64,000 bases of DNA from Nesterenkonia aurantiaca (lineage in GTDB: Bacteria; Actinomycetota; Actinomycetes; Actinomycetales; Micrococcaceae), in assembly GCF_004364585.1 (NCBI RefSeq), contig NZ_SOAN01000001.1, positions 248,001 to 312,000 on the forward strand. The letters are read 5' to 3'. Positions within the stretch are counted from its first letter, which is position 1; each line of letters begins with the position of its first letter. Under the pieces are notes generated by a model. That model was not told the origin of the DNA, did not search any database, and saw nothing but the letters and a program-made list of their open reading frames with translations. Positions 1-8,559 of the stretch are shown piece by piece. A program made the translations under genes and the position numbers.

Positions 1-1001
1 AACCACATCGGGATCGCCCAGACGATGATGATGCCGTAGCCGATCTGGAAGGTCTTCACCCGTCCGATGCGATCCGAGATCCAACCGCCGAAGAGCGTGA
101 AGATGAACCAGCCCACGCCGCCGATCAGCGAGGCGATCAGGGTGTCGTTGCGGTCCATGCCCAGCGTGTTCACGCCATAGGCGGCGAAGAAGGCGATCAC
201 CAGATAGCCCGCGGCGTTGTTCGCGGCGAAGATCAGCGCGGCCAGGAAGGTGTACTTCTTGTGCGTGGTCACCAGCTCCTTGAGCGGGGCCGAGGATTCC
301 TTCTTGCGCTCCTTCATCTCCAGGAAGACCGGGGACTCGTCGACCTTCAGCCGGATCAGGAAGCCCACGATGATCAGCACGAAGGAGAAGAGGAACGGCA
401 CCCGCCAGCCCCATTCGAGGAACTGCTCCTCGGTGGTGATGGCGTTGAGCGCGAACATGAACCCGGTCGCGAGCAGCATGCCCAGCGGCACACCGATCTG
501 CGGGTAGGCACCGAAGAGGCCACGCTTATGCCGGGGGGCGTGTTCGACGGCGAGCAGTGCCGCGCCACCCCATTCGCCGCCGGCCGAAAGGCCCTGCAGC
601 ACGCGCAGCACGATCAGCAGCACCGGCGCCAGAACGCCCCAGCTCGCGTAGGTGGGCAGCAGGCCGATGAGCACGGTGGCTCCACCCATGCCCATCAGCG
701 TGATCACCAGGACCACCTTGCGTCCATAGCGATCGCCGACCATGCCGGCAAGGATCGCGCCGAGCGGGCGGAAGAGGAAGGAGATGCCAACCGAGGCCCA
801 GGCCACGATCTGCGCCAGGGCGGCGTTGTCCTCGCCCAGCGGCTCGAAGTACAGGACCGCCAGCACGAAGCCGGCCGCCTGCGCGTAGATGAAGAAGTCG
901 TACCACTCGATGGTGGTGCCGACGAGGGTTCCCGCTAGGACTTTCTTCTCTTCGCGGGTCAGGTCGTGCCCCTCGCTGCTGAGATAAGTGGTCTGGCTCA
1001 T
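1..1001 (-). CDS. MFS transporter, metabolite:H+ symporter (MHS) type, 3' part missing
   Basis: Cytoplasmic-membrane secondary transporter of the major facilitator superfamily, probably importing a small zwitterion or organic acid with protons; the substrate cannot be read from sequence. The protein starts MSQTTYLSSEGHDLTREEKK at 1001 and runs off the left edge after about 333 residues (the family is usually 430-450). The MHS hallmark EWYDFFIYA marks helix 1, and GDRYGRKVV in the loop between helices 2 and 3 is the classical MFS motif A. Many hydrophobic helices follow. The gene diverges from the acyltransferase gene, and two palindromes lie upstream (1061-1076 and 1105-1122), so control by a CRP-like and a TetR-like regulator is plausible. 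Family assignment is firm; substrate unknown. Confidence 0.9.
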   Translation of the reverse strand, partial: MSQTTYLSSEGHDLTREEKKVLAGTLVGTTIEWYDFFIYAQAAGFVLAVLYFEPLGEDNAALAQIVAWASVGISFLFRPLGAILAGMVGDRYGRKVVLVITLMGMGGATVLIGLLPTYASWGVLAPVLLIVLRVLQGLSAGGEWGGAALLAVEHAPRHKRGLFGAYPQIGVPLGMLLATGFMFALNAITTEEQFLEWGWRVPFLFSFVLIIVGFLIRLKVDESPVFLEMKERKKESSAPLKELVTTHKKYTFLAALIFAANNAAGYLVIAFFAAYGVNTLGMDRNDTLIASLIGGVGWFIFTLFGGWISDRIGRVKTFQIGYGIIIVWAIPMW

Positions 1002-1060
1002 ATCTGCTCCCAAGGCTGGACACGTCGGGGTGACGTGCGAGTGGTTCTTGCCGCCTGTCC

Positions 1061-1076
1061 TGTGACCCAGGTCACG
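1061..1076. promoter_or_regulatory. CRP/GlxR-like operator candidate
   Basis: TGTGA-CCCAGG-TCACG is a near-perfect match to the TGTGA-N6-TCACA consensus of CRP-family regulators (GlxR in actinobacteria). It lies about 60 bp upstream of the MFS start codon, between the likely promoter and the gene. Binding by a CRP-like protein is inferred from the motif alone. Confidence 0.5.
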
Positions 1077-1104
1077 GGCATGGAAGACAATGTATCAGAA
1101 TTAA

Positions 1105-1122
1105 TGACCGAACGGTTGGTCA
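1105..1122. promoter_or_regulatory. TetR-like palindromic operator candidate
   Basis: TGACCGAACGGTTGGTCA is an imperfect 18-bp palindrome with TGACC/GGTCA outer arms, the style of site bound by TetR-family repressors. A TACATT-like -10 element for the leftward MFS gene lies just beside it, so the site would overlap that promoter. No TetR gene is present in this window. Confidence 0.45.
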
Positions 1123-1221
1123 GTCAGGTGATCAGTGGGAACGCCTTCCGTTACAGTGAATCCAGCTCCACTTCACGGCGATCTGCACCCAGTCCCTCCC
1201 GACAGAACTGCCCTCAGGCCC

Positions 1222-2262
1222 ATGCCCCAGCCCCGCACCGACTCCCCGCCCCGCATGCGGTGGATGGATCTGCTGCGCGGCGTCGCGGTGCTGCTCGTCG
1301 TGGTGCTCCACGGCTCCGACATTCCGCGGGCCAACGGGCTCGGGGTGGATCAGTGGATCCAGCTCAACCTCTATCTCGAGCCGTTCCGGATGCCGCTGCT
1401 GATGTTCCTCTCCGGGACCCTGCTGCCGCGCTCGCTCGAGAAGTCCTCAGTCATCTACCTCTGGGGGAAGTTCGCCAGCCTCGTCTGGCCGCTGGCGCTC
1501 TGGCTCGTCGGATTCGGCGTGCTGATCTATCACGGCGGGCCCGGTGAGCTGCGGTACTGGCTGGGCGGGGACTACCTCTGGTTCCTGATGGCGCTGACCC
1601 TCTGCTACCTCACCGGGATGCTGCTCAAGCCGCTGGTCTCCCGGCCACGACTGCTGAGCGCGCTCGGCGTCGTCGTGTTCCTGATCATGGTGATCACCCG
1701 GCACTTCACCCAGGTGGACGATGCGCTGGTCACCCGGACCCTCTACTACGGGGCGTTCTTCTTCCTCGGCGCCGCCTGCATGTGGATCCTGCAGCGCTGG
1801 GCGAGGGCCCCGTGGCCGCTGATCGCGGCGCTCGCGGTGCTGATGGCCCTGCTGGCCCACCACGGTCTCGAGAGCCGCGAGTTCCGCGCGGGCAGCCTCT
1901 ACGCCGTGCCCACCGCAGTGATCGGCATCGCGGTGATCCTCTGGGCGGCACCGCGACTGCCTGCCGGCCGGTTCAACAGCTTCCTGCAGTGGGTCGGGCG
2001 CAACTCCATCGTGGTCTACGTCTGCCACTTCCCGATCATCATCCTGATCCACCGTGGACTCATCGAGATCGGCGTGGAGCCGGTGCTCCACGTCGCAGCC
2101 TGCACCGTGGGCGGTCTGCTGCTGAGCCTGCTCGTGGTCTGGCTGCGGCCCTGGACCAGGTGGCTCTACGTCGTCCCGGGCAATCGCCGCGTCTCCGCCC
2201 GGCTCGCCGCCCGTGACCGGGCCGATACGGATCAGGGCACCGACCGCATGCGCATGTCCTAG
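1222..2262 (+). CDS. Acyltransferase family 3 membrane protein
   Basis: Integral-membrane O-acyltransferase of the OafA/acyltransferase-3 type, which moves acyl groups onto surface carbohydrates or other envelope molecules. 346 residues from ATG 1222. The N-terminal signature RWMDLLRGVAVLLVVVLHG carries the conserved Arg and the putative catalytic His, followed by about ten hydrophobic helices and a basic C-terminal tail. The reading frame is open upstream to a GTG at 1135 and has another ATG at 1255. No good ribosome binding site decides the start; 1222 keeps the whole signature with a short N-terminus. It ends 22 bp before dnaX and may be co-transcribed with it. The substrate is unknown. 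Confidence 0.8.
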   Translation: MPQPRTDSPPRMRWMDLLRGVAVLLVVVLHGSDIPRANGLGVDQWIQLNLYLEPFRMPLLMFLSGTLLPRSLEKSSVIYLWGKFASLVWPLALWLVGFGVLIYHGGPGELRYWLGGDYLWFLMALTLCYLTGMLLKPLVSRPRLLSALGVVVFLIMVITRHFTQVDDALVTRTLYYGAFFFLGAACMWILQRWARAPWPLIAALAVLMALLAHHGLESREFRAGSLYAVPTAVIGIAVILWAAPRLPAGRFNSFLQWVGRNSIVVYVCHFPIIILIHRGLIEIGVEPVLHVAACTVGGLLLSLLVVWLRPWTRWLYVVPGNRRVSARLAARDRADTDQGTDRMRMS

Positions 2263-2284
2263 CAAGCAGATAAGGTTTCAGACT

Positions 2285-5128
2285 GTGAGCACCGCCCTGT
2301 ACCGCCGTTATCGTCCCGACTCCTTCGCCGAGGTGATCGGACAGGAGCACGTCACCGCACCCCTGATGACTGCCCTGGGTAAGGACGCGGTCTCCCACGC
2401 CTACCTCTTCTCCGGCCCGCGCGGCTGCGGCAAGACCACCTCCGCCCGAATCCTGGCCCGCTGCCTGAACTGCGCGCAGGGCCCGACCGGAACCCCGTGC
2501 GGAAGCTGTGATTCCTGCGTGGACCTCGCCACGGGCGGCTCCGGCTCGCTGGACGTGATCGAGATCGACGCAGCCAGCCATGGCGGCGTCGACGATGCCC
2601 GTGATCTGCGGGAACGCGCGACCTTCGCCCCGGTGCGCGACCGCTACAAGATCTTCATCATCGATGAGGCCCATATGGTCACCGCCGCAGGCTTCAACGC
2701 GCTGCTGAAGATCGTGGAAGAGCCTCCGGAGCACATCAAATTCATCTTCGCGACCACCGAGCCGGACAAGGTCATCGGGACCATCCGCTCGCGCACCCAC
2801 CACTATCCGTTCCGACTGGTCCCGCCCGAGCCGCTGATGGACTACCTGCATCGGCTCTGCGAGCAGGAGGGCGTCACCGTGGCTCCGGGCGTGCTGCCTC
2901 TGGTGATCCGTGCCGGCGGCGGCTCGGTCCGCGACACGCTCTCCGTGCTGGACCAGCTGATCGCCGGGTCCGCCGAGCGCACCCTGGACTATGACCGGGC
3001 GACGGCGCTGCTCGGCTTCACCCACGCCACCATGCTCGACGACGTCGTGGGGGCCGTGGCGGCGCTCGACGGGGCCACCGCCTTCTCCGTGGTGGATCGA
3101 GTCGTCCAGTCCGGGCAGGACCCGCGGCGCTTCGTCGAGGACCTGCTGGAGCGGCTGCGCGATCTGATCGTGGTGAAATCGGTCCCGGAGAACCCCGGGG
3201 CGATCCTGCGCGGGGTCCCGGAGGACCAGATCCGCTCGATGCAGACCCAGGCCGGCCAGCTCGGCTCCGCAGAGCTCTCCCGCGCGGCGGACATTTCCGC
3301 CCAGGCGCTGACCGACATGGTCGGCGCCACCTCACCGAAGCTGCACCTCGAGCTGCTGATGGCGCGGCTGCTGCTGCCCCACGCCGAGCAGGGTCACGCC
3401 TCGGTGGCCGCTCGGCTCGAACGCGTGGAGCGTCGGCTCGACTTCGCCGCCGGAGCCGGCGTCACGCCCAGCGCCGAGACCGAGGGTGCAGGCACCGATT
3501 CGGGCGGCACCGCGAGCGAGGCTGCGAGCCACAGCCCGAACCACAGCCCGGGCGCGACGCCGACCGCAGCGAGCCCGGCGCCCGAGGAGCGTGCCGAAGA
3601 GCGCACCGAGCAGCAGACCCCGTCCGACCCGAAGTGGGCCGCCCCGGCACAGAGCGTGACGGCCTCCGAACCGAGCCCCGCAGCCCCGGAGCCCGAGCCC
3701 GAGCCCGAGCCGAAGTCGAATGCACCTGAACCTGCGGCGCAGCCGAACGAGGCCGCACCCCCGAACCAGACCGGGCGGCCGCAAGAACGGCAGCCAGAGG
3801 AGCGGCAGCCAGAGGAGCGGCAGCCAGCCCTCCCGCGGGACGGCTCCGGTTCATCTGCCTCACCAGCCGCATCCGCAGCCGCGCCCGCCGCTCAGGCAAC
3901 ACCAGCCGCATCCGCAGCCGGCGGGTCCACGGACGAGATGATGCGCCGGGCCTGGCCCGACATCGTGGATTCGCTGAAGTCCCAGTCCCGGATGCTGTGG
4001 ATGCTGGTCAAGGGCAATGTGAGCGTGGACAGCTTCGACGGTCAGGCGCTGAGCCTGAACTTCGCCAACGAGGGGGCGCGGACCACGTTCGCGAACCGCA
4101 ACGGCGAGCAGGCGATGAACGCCGCCATCGAGCACGTTCTGGGCATGAAGGTCCGGTTCAAGCTGGTCACCGGAGGCACAGGCTCGCCGGGTGGTGGTGG
4201 CGCCCCAAAAGCTGACCGCCGGCTGAGCCCGGCGGCCGCTCCAGCGGAGACGCAGACCGGGGACGGCACCCCGGCCTGGGTCCAGGAAGAGCCGCCCGAG
4301 CCCTACGACCCGGGATTCACCGAGGCGCCGCCGGAGCACCCCTCCCACCAGCCCTCCGAGCATCCCGCCGAATCCAAGACCGCCGCCGACCTGGACACCT
4401 CGGCCGGATCCCGCGACCCCGATGCCACCGATCTCGACCCCACGGACCCCGACGCCACCGATGAGCAGCAGTCGGCGGCGGCAGAATCTCGGTCATCGGC
4501 ACCCTCCGCGGTCTCCCCCGAGGCGGCGGCGCACCTGCGCGGCGCCGGGACGGACCCCGACGCCGGGGACAGCTATAAGCCGCTGGCCGAGAAGACCCCG
4601 GTCCCAGCATTCGCGCGCCGCGCCGGAACCGCCCCGCGCTGGAGCGCCCCCGCCGAGGGGGCCGCAGCCCCGGGCGGCTCCCCTGGCGCTGCCGGCTCCC
4701 CTGGCCCTGCCGGTTCCCCGGGCTCGGGAGCTTCGCGCGGGAACCCGCAGGATCGCGACCAGCAGCCCGGCACGAACCAGCAGAACCCTGCCAGCGGCGC
4801 CGCAGCCCCGGCCGGTGGTGCCGCGCCGAGCCGTGCCGCAGAGATCCGTCGTCGCCTGGCCCAGCGCGGCGGGGGCGGCTCCCAGCCGGCTCCCCTCTCC
4901 GAGCCTCCGGCCGACCACCCTTCGCAGCCGGCACCCCCGCCCGACCCGGCGTGGGACTCGGGCCCGCCGAGCGACTACGACCAGAGCGCGCCGCCGTCCT
5001 GGGCTCAGGCCGAGGACGTGGCCAGTGAGGACGACGTCCCGCTGGAACACTCCGGCGTCTTCGGCCGCAAGGCCTTCGAGAAGCACCTCGGAGCCACCCT
5101 GCTGGAGGAGCGCCGGCTCAACGAGTGA
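2285..5128 (+). CDS. dnaX: DNA polymerase III subunits gamma and tau
   Basis: Clamp-loader ATPase of the replicative polymerase. 947 residues from GTG 2285 (MSTALYRRYRPDSFAEVIGQ), where homology begins. Visible: Walker A GPRGCGKTTSARIL near residue 45, four zinc-binding cysteines (CLNC and CGSCDSC), the DEAH-type Walker B IIDEAHMV, and sensor region TTEPDKVIGTIRSR. After about residue 370 a very long Pro/Ala/Glu/Ser-rich region with short internal repeats (EERQP units near 3785-3830, GSPG units near 4675-4730) surrounds a conserved tau-like segment (DEMMRRAWPDIVDSLK, near residue 555). The protein is far longer than E. coli tau (about 640). No A-rich slippery site for programmed frameshifting is evident, so a separate short gamma form is not predicted. 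It lies directly upstream of recR, a common bacterial pairing. Confidence 0.95.
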   Translation: MSTALYRRYRPDSFAEVIGQEHVTAPLMTALGKDAVSHAYLFSGPRGCGKTTSARILARCLNCAQGPTGTPCGSCDSCVDLATGGSGSLDVIEIDAASHGGVDDARDLRERATFAPVRDRYKIFIIDEAHMVTAAGFNALLKIVEEPPEHIKFIFATTEPDKVIGTIRSRTHHYPFRLVPPEPLMDYLHRLCEQEGVTVAPGVLPLVIRAGGGSVRDTLSVLDQLIAGSAERTLDYDRATALLGFTHATMLDDVVGAVAALDGATAFSVVDRVVQSGQDPRRFVEDLLERLRDLIVVKSVPENPGAILRGVPEDQIRSMQTQAGQLGSAELSRAADISAQALTDMVGATSPKLHLELLMARLLLPHAEQGHASVAARLERVERRLDFAAGAGVTPSAETEGAGTDSGGTASEAASHSPNHSPGATPTAASPAPEERAEERTEQQTPSDPKWAAPAQSVTASEPSPAAPEPEPEPEPKSNAPEPAAQPNEAAPPNQTGRPQERQPEERQPEERQPALPRDGSGSSASPAASAAAPAAQATPAASAAGGSTDEMMRRAWPDIVDSLKSQSRMLWMLVKGNVSVDSFDGQALSLNFANEGARTTFANRNGEQAMNAAIEHVLGMKVRFKLVTGGTGSPGGGGAPKADRRLSPAAAPAETQTGDGTPAWVQEEPPEPYDPGFTEAPPEHPSHQPSEHPAESKTAADLDTSAGSRDPDATDLDPTDPDATDEQQSAAAESRSSAPSAVSPEAAAHLRGAGTDPDAGDSYKPLAEKTPVPAFARRAGTAPRWSAPAEGAAAPGGSPGAAGSPGPAGSPGSGASRGNPQDRDQQPGTNQQNPASGAAAPAGGAAPSRAAEIRRRLAQRGGGGSQPAPLSEPPADHPSQPAPPPDPAWDSGPPSDYDQSAPPSWAQAEDVASEDDVPLEHSGVFGRKAFEKHLGATLLEERRLNE

Positions 5129-5176
5129 GCGCCGCTAGACTAGGTCTCCACCCCTGAAGGAAGGCTCGTCCACACC

Positions 5177-5773
5177 GTGTATGAAGGCGCAGTCCAAGAC
5201 CTGATCGATGAACTCGGGCGACTCCCCGGCATCGGCCCCAAGTCGGCGCAGCGCGTGGCCTTCCACATCCTCGAGGCCGACGGCGAGGACATGAAGCGCC
5301 TCGCTGACGCGATCACCACGGTCAAGGAGAAGGTCAAGTTCTGCGCGATCTGCTTCAACGTCTCCGAGGAGAACACCTGCCGGATCTGCCAGGACACCCG
5401 CCGAGATCCCACCCTGCTGTGCGTGGTCGAGGAGTCCAAGGACGTCATGGCGATCGAACGCACCCGCTCCTTCCGCGGGAAGTACCACGTGCTCGGCGGT
5501 TCGATCAATCCGATCGCCGGGGTAGGTCCCGACCAGCTGCACATCCGTGAGCTGCTGAGCCGGCTCTCGGACGACACCATCACCGAGGTCATCGTGGCCA
5601 CCGACCCGAACCTCGAGGGAGAGGCCACAGCGACGTACCTCTACCGGATGCTCGGTTCCATCGGCATCAAGCTCACCCGCCTGGCGTCGGGACTCCCGGT
5701 GGGCGGGGACCTGGAATACGCGGACGACGTCACCCTCGGCCGGGCCTTCGAGGGCCGCACGGTGATGTCCTGA
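5177..5773 (+). CDS. recR: Recombination mediator protein RecR
   Basis: DNA repair protein that works with RecO (and RecF) to load RecA at gaps. 198 residues, the standard length. GTG 5177 starts [20 protein letters not shown], with a GAAGGA-type ribosome site about 12 nt upstream. It carries a helix-hairpin-helix ([11 protein letters not shown]), a four-cysteine zinc finger (CAICFN...CRICQD, residues about 56-74) and a Toprim domain ([28 protein letters not shown]). It lies 48 bp after dnaX, the usual order. Confidence 0.97.
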   Translation: MYEGAVQDLIDELGRLPGIGPKSAQRVAFHILEADGEDMKRLADAITTVKEKVKFCAICFNVSEENTCRICQDTRRDPTLLCVVEESKDVMAIERTRSFRGKYHVLGGSINPIAGVGPDQLHIRELLSRLSDDTITEVIVATDPNLEGEATATYLYRMLGSIGIKLTRLASGLPVGGDLEYADDVTLGRAFEGRTVMS

Positions 5774-5902
5774 CCTGCTCCCGGCGCCCGGCATCCAGAT
5801 AGTTATGCAAGTGTGATCAGGTAATACTCAGGTTTCTTCCTCCTCGTATTTCCATCAGTTTTCGTTCGGGCTGTTGTCCTAGTCACGCCTGGGAAGCGCG
5901 GC

Positions 5903-5925
5903 CCGTGGGCGGATCACCGCCACGG
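5903..5925 (+). terminator. Hairpin terminator candidate downstream of recR
   Basis: CCGT-G-GGCGG, loop ATCA, CCGCC-ACGG forms a 9-bp stem with one bulged G, followed by a moderately T-rich ATTCTT tract. It is 130 bp after recR and is the best candidate end for the dnaX-recR transcript. Confidence 0.4.
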
Positions 5926-6036
5926 ATTCTTCCGGCTATTCCACGATCCTCTGGTGACCGCCGAGAGTTGTCCTCCCCCAAGAAATCAGTTTCCAAATCC
6001 TATTTATCGGTCTAGCGTGTTGCTACAGGCGGGCCT

Positions 6037-6052
6037 GTGCTGATTTCAGCAC
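6037..6052. promoter_or_regulatory. Palindromic operator candidate before ehuB
   Basis: GTGCTGA-TT-TCAGCAC has perfect 7-bp arms around two bases. It lies about 55 bp upstream of the ehuB start, in the expected promoter or leader region. The regulator is unknown, and a small leader hairpin is an alternative reading. Confidence 0.35.
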
Positions 6053-6104
6053 GGTGCCGGACTGACTCGCACCAGACGCACACCAGAGGATGAGGTAAGC
6101 ACTG

Positions 6105-7007
6105 ATGAGGAAAAAGACTTCCATGGCAGTCCGCGCAGGCGCCGCGAGCGCCGCCGCACTGCTGGCACTGACCGCCTGTGGCGGCGGCGACGATGACGCC
6201 GAGAACGGTGAGGCCGAGGGTGGCGGCGAAGAGACCATCACCGTGGCCATCGCAGGCGAGGTTCCCTACTCCTACCTGAACGACGACGGCGAACCCGAGG
6301 GTGCCACCATCGCCCTGGCCGAGGAGATCTTCGGCCAGATGGGCTACTCGATCGAAGCTGAGGTCACCGACTGGGACAGTCTGATCCCGGGTCTCAATGC
6401 AGATCGCTATGAGGCCGTCTCGGCAGGCATGTCCATTCTTCCTGAACGCTGTGAAGAAGCTGCCTTCGCTGAGCCCGAGATCATGTACACCACCGCACTC
6501 CTGGTGGAAGAGGGCAACCCCTACGGCGTGGAGAATCTCAACGACGTCGCCGAGGCCGTTGAATCCGGCGAAGACCTCACCCTCGCCACCCTGTCTTCCG
6601 GCGTCGAAGCCACCTACGTGGACGAACTGGGCATCGATGCTGAGGGCGTAGCCACGGCAGATGACGGAGTGGACATGGTCACCGGCGGCCGTGCCGATGT
6701 GTTCGCCCTGACCGCGATCTCGCTCAGCGAGATGGCAGGTGAGATGGACGGCTTCGAGGTCACCGAGGGCTTCGTCCATGACATGGATGGCGTCATGCAG
6801 TACGGCGCCGGTTCGACGGTCTTCCCACAGGGTTCGGAGATGCTCGAGGAGTACAACGAGCACCTCGCGGAGCTCAAGGAGAGCGGCGAGCTGCTGGACA
6901 TCATCAGCGAATACGGATTCACCGAGGCTGAGATTCCGCCCGCGGATCTGACCGCAGAGGCACTCTGCGATGGTGACCTGGAGGCTCTCCAGGACATCGA
7001 AGACTGA
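6105..7007 (+). CDS. ehuB: Ectoine/hydroxyectoine-type ABC transporter substrate-binding lipoprotein
   Basis: Extracellular solute receptor of the SBP_bac_3 family. 300 residues with a GAGG ribosome site. The lipoprotein signal has lipobox LTAC (Cys about 25), then a Gly/Asp/Glu-rich linker and a mature domain from ETITVAIAGEVPYSYL onward. Together with the three downstream genes the arrangement B-C-D-A equals the rhizobial ehuABCD set, and the ATPase resembles EhuA closely, so ectoine or hydroxyectoine uptake is the best prediction. The mature part is very acidic, as in halotolerant bacteria. A hairpin after the gene could allow the receptor to be made in excess over the permeases. Other polar amino-acid-like ligands remain possible. 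Confidence 0.75.
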   Translation: MRKKTSMAVRAGAASAAALLALTACGGGDDDAENGEAEGGGEETITVAIAGEVPYSYLNDDGEPEGATIALAEEIFGQMGYSIEAEVTDWDSLIPGLNADRYEAVSAGMSILPERCEEAAFAEPEIMYTTALLVEEGNPYGVENLNDVAEAVESGEDLTLATLSSGVEATYVDELGIDAEGVATADDGVDMVTGGRADVFALTAISLSEMAGEMDGFEVTEGFVHDMDGVMQYGAGSTVFPQGSEMLEEYNEHLAELKESGELLDIISEYGFTEAEIPPADLTAEALCDGDLEALQDIED

Positions 7008-7030
7008 GCTGAGAACCTCAGAAATCTCAC

Positions 7031-7061
7031 GGTGGCCGGCCCTGCGAAGGGGTCGGCCACC
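7031..7061 (+). terminator. Intra-operon hairpin after ehuB (partial terminator or mRNA stabiliser)
   Basis: GGTGGCCG pairs with CGGCCACC, with further GCCC/GGGG pairing inside, 24 bp after the ehuB stop and 45 bp before ehuC. It has no U-tract. Such hairpins between a binding-protein gene and its permease genes commonly set unequal expression. Confidence 0.5.
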
Positions 7062-7105
7062 GCTTCGGTGACATCACCTCCAGCAGAGAGGAACCACCCC
7101 CTACC

Positions 7106-7864
7106 GTGGACTGGTTAGATCAACAGCAGCAGAACTTCGATTCGCTGCAAAACTTCGGCCCCAGACTCTGGGACGGATTCCTGCTCACCGTGCAGCTCAC
7201 CCTGGTCGGAGCGGCCATGGCATTCGTCATCGCCGTGATCCTGGGCCTGATGGCGGGCAGCCCTAATCTTTGGCTCAGAGGCCCGGCCCGAATCATCATC
7301 GAGTTCTTCCGCGGCACCTCGCTGTTGGTGCAGCTGTTCTGGGTCTACTACGTGCTTCCGCTCTTTGGGCTGACCCTGGAGAGCGCCTTCACCGTCGGGG
7401 TGATCGCGCTGGGCGTGAACTACGGCGCCTACGGGGCCGAGGCCGTCCGTGCCTCGCTGACCTCCGTGGCAAGCGGGCAGTGGGAAGCCACCGTGGCACT
7501 CTCGATGTCCTGGACGCACAAGATCCGTCGGGTGATCTTCCCGCAGGCCTGGGCGCTGATGATCCCCTCACTGGCGAACCTTCTTGTGCACCTGATGAAA
7601 GGCTCCGCCATCGTCTACATCGTCGGGCTCAACGACTTCAACTTCGAACTGGACCAGTTCCGGCGAGTCACCAGCGCGTGGTTCTCCTACGCCTTCGTCG
7701 GGCTCATCGGGTACTTCGCGTTCGCCCTGGTACTCACTCAGGGCATGCGACTCCTCGAGGTCCGCGCCAAACACCGACTGGGCCAGGGGCTGAGCCTGCG
7801 AGAGATCCTCTCCCCCGCACCCAAGGTGCCCACCTCCGGCGTCCAGCCAGGAGGTGCCTCATGA
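7106..7864 (+). CDS. ehuC: Ectoine/hydroxyectoine-type ABC transporter permease EhuC
   Basis: Membrane subunit of a polar amino acid (HisM-type) importer. 252 residues from GTG 7106 with GAGAGGA upstream. About five membrane helices start at WDGFLLTVQLTLVGAAMAF. The coupling loop ALSMSWTHKIRRVIFPQAWALMIP contacts the ATPase. Its stop overlaps the ehuD start by ATGA (7861-7864), indicating translational coupling. The name follows from gene order and the neighbouring EhuA. Confidence 0.72.
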   Translation: MDWLDQQQQNFDSLQNFGPRLWDGFLLTVQLTLVGAAMAFVIAVILGLMAGSPNLWLRGPARIIIEFFRGTSLLVQLFWVYYVLPLFGLTLESAFTVGVIALGVNYGAYGAEAVRASLTSVASGQWEATVALSMSWTHKIRRVIFPQAWALMIPSLANLLVHLMKGSAIVYIVGLNDFNFELDQFRRVTSAWFSYAFVGLIGYFAFALVLTQGMRLLEVRAKHRLGQGLSLREILSPAPKVPTSGVQPGGAS

Positions 7865-8559
7865 TTCCCCTCGTGCCCTTCACGGCCGATCCGGTCCCGG
7901 AACCCACCGGCAACGTCTGGAACTGGGATTTCGCGATCGAGATCTTTCCCGACATCCTGCGGGCCTTCCTAGAGGTCACCCTCTTGGTCACCGTCGTGGG
8001 CACGGTGATCGCGGCCCTGCTGGGGCTGGTCATCGCCATCCTGCTGCGCGTGCTTCCCCGCCCCTTCGCCTTCGTGCTGCGCTGGGCGGCGAACTTCATC
8101 CGGATGACCCCGCTGGTGGTCCAGCTGCTGGTGCTCTATTACGGCTTCACCTGGATGGATCCGCTCACCATCGGCTTCATCGTCTTTGGCATCCACTACG
8201 CCACCTACATGTCGGAGGTCTACCGAGCAGGAATCGACTCGGTGCCCAAGGGACAGTGGGAAGCCACCAAGGCACTTTCGATGAGCGCCGGGCGGACCTG
8301 GCGGCGCGTGGTCATCCCGCAGGCGCTGCGTTCGACCATCCCCTCGCTGGGCAACTATGCGATCTCGATGTTCAAGGACACCCCGTTCCTGTTCGTGATC
8401 TCGGTGGCCGAGATGGTCCGCGTTGCACAGACCATCGGAGCCCAGACCTTCCGCTACACCGAGGCGATCACCATCGCTGGCCTGATCTTCCTCGCCGCCA
8501 GCTACCCCACTGCACTGCTGATCAACCGTCTGGAGAAGCGCCTTGCCTACGCCAACTGA
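7861..8559 (+). CDS. ehuD: Ectoine/hydroxyectoine-type ABC transporter permease EhuD
   Basis: Second membrane subunit of the importer. 232 residues from ATG 7861, which overlaps ehuC by 4 bp. WNWDFAIEIFPDILRAFLEVTLLVT opens the first helix, and the EAA-like coupling loop is WEATKALSMSAGRTWRRVVIPQ. It forms a heterodimer with EhuC in family members. The gene overlaps ehuA by 17 bp, so all four genes form one transcript. Confidence 0.72.
   Translation: MIPLVPFTADPVPEPTGNVWNWDFAIEIFPDILRAFLEVTLLVTVVGTVIAALLGLVIAILLRVLPRPFAFVLRWAANFIRMTPLVVQLLVLYYGFTWMDPLTIGFIVFGIHYATYMSEVYRAGIDSVPKGQWEATKALSMSAGRTWRRVVIPQALRSTIPSLGNYAISMFKDTPFLFVISVAEMVRVAQTIGAQTFRYTEAITIAGLIFLAASYPTALLINRLEKRLAYAN

Larger units (their letters stand above)
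5774..6104. other. Intergenic region between recR and ehuB
   Basis: 331 bp without a gene. It contains A/T-rich stretches unusual for this genome (about 5805-5870 and 5980-6020), which may hold the ehuB promoter. There is a hairpin at 5903-5925 and a palindrome at 6037-6052. No small ORF with a ribosome site and no known riboswitch was recognised. Confidence 0.6.

Noticed and set aside
2200-2284. Signal recognition particle RNA upstream of dnaX
   Set aside because: Only 22 bp separate the acyltransferase stop from the dnaX start; there is no room for the gene.
4195-4215. Programmed frameshift site in dnaX
   Set aside because: The only A-run (CCAAAAG) does not form the A AAA AAG slippery heptamer and no adjacent stem was apparent.
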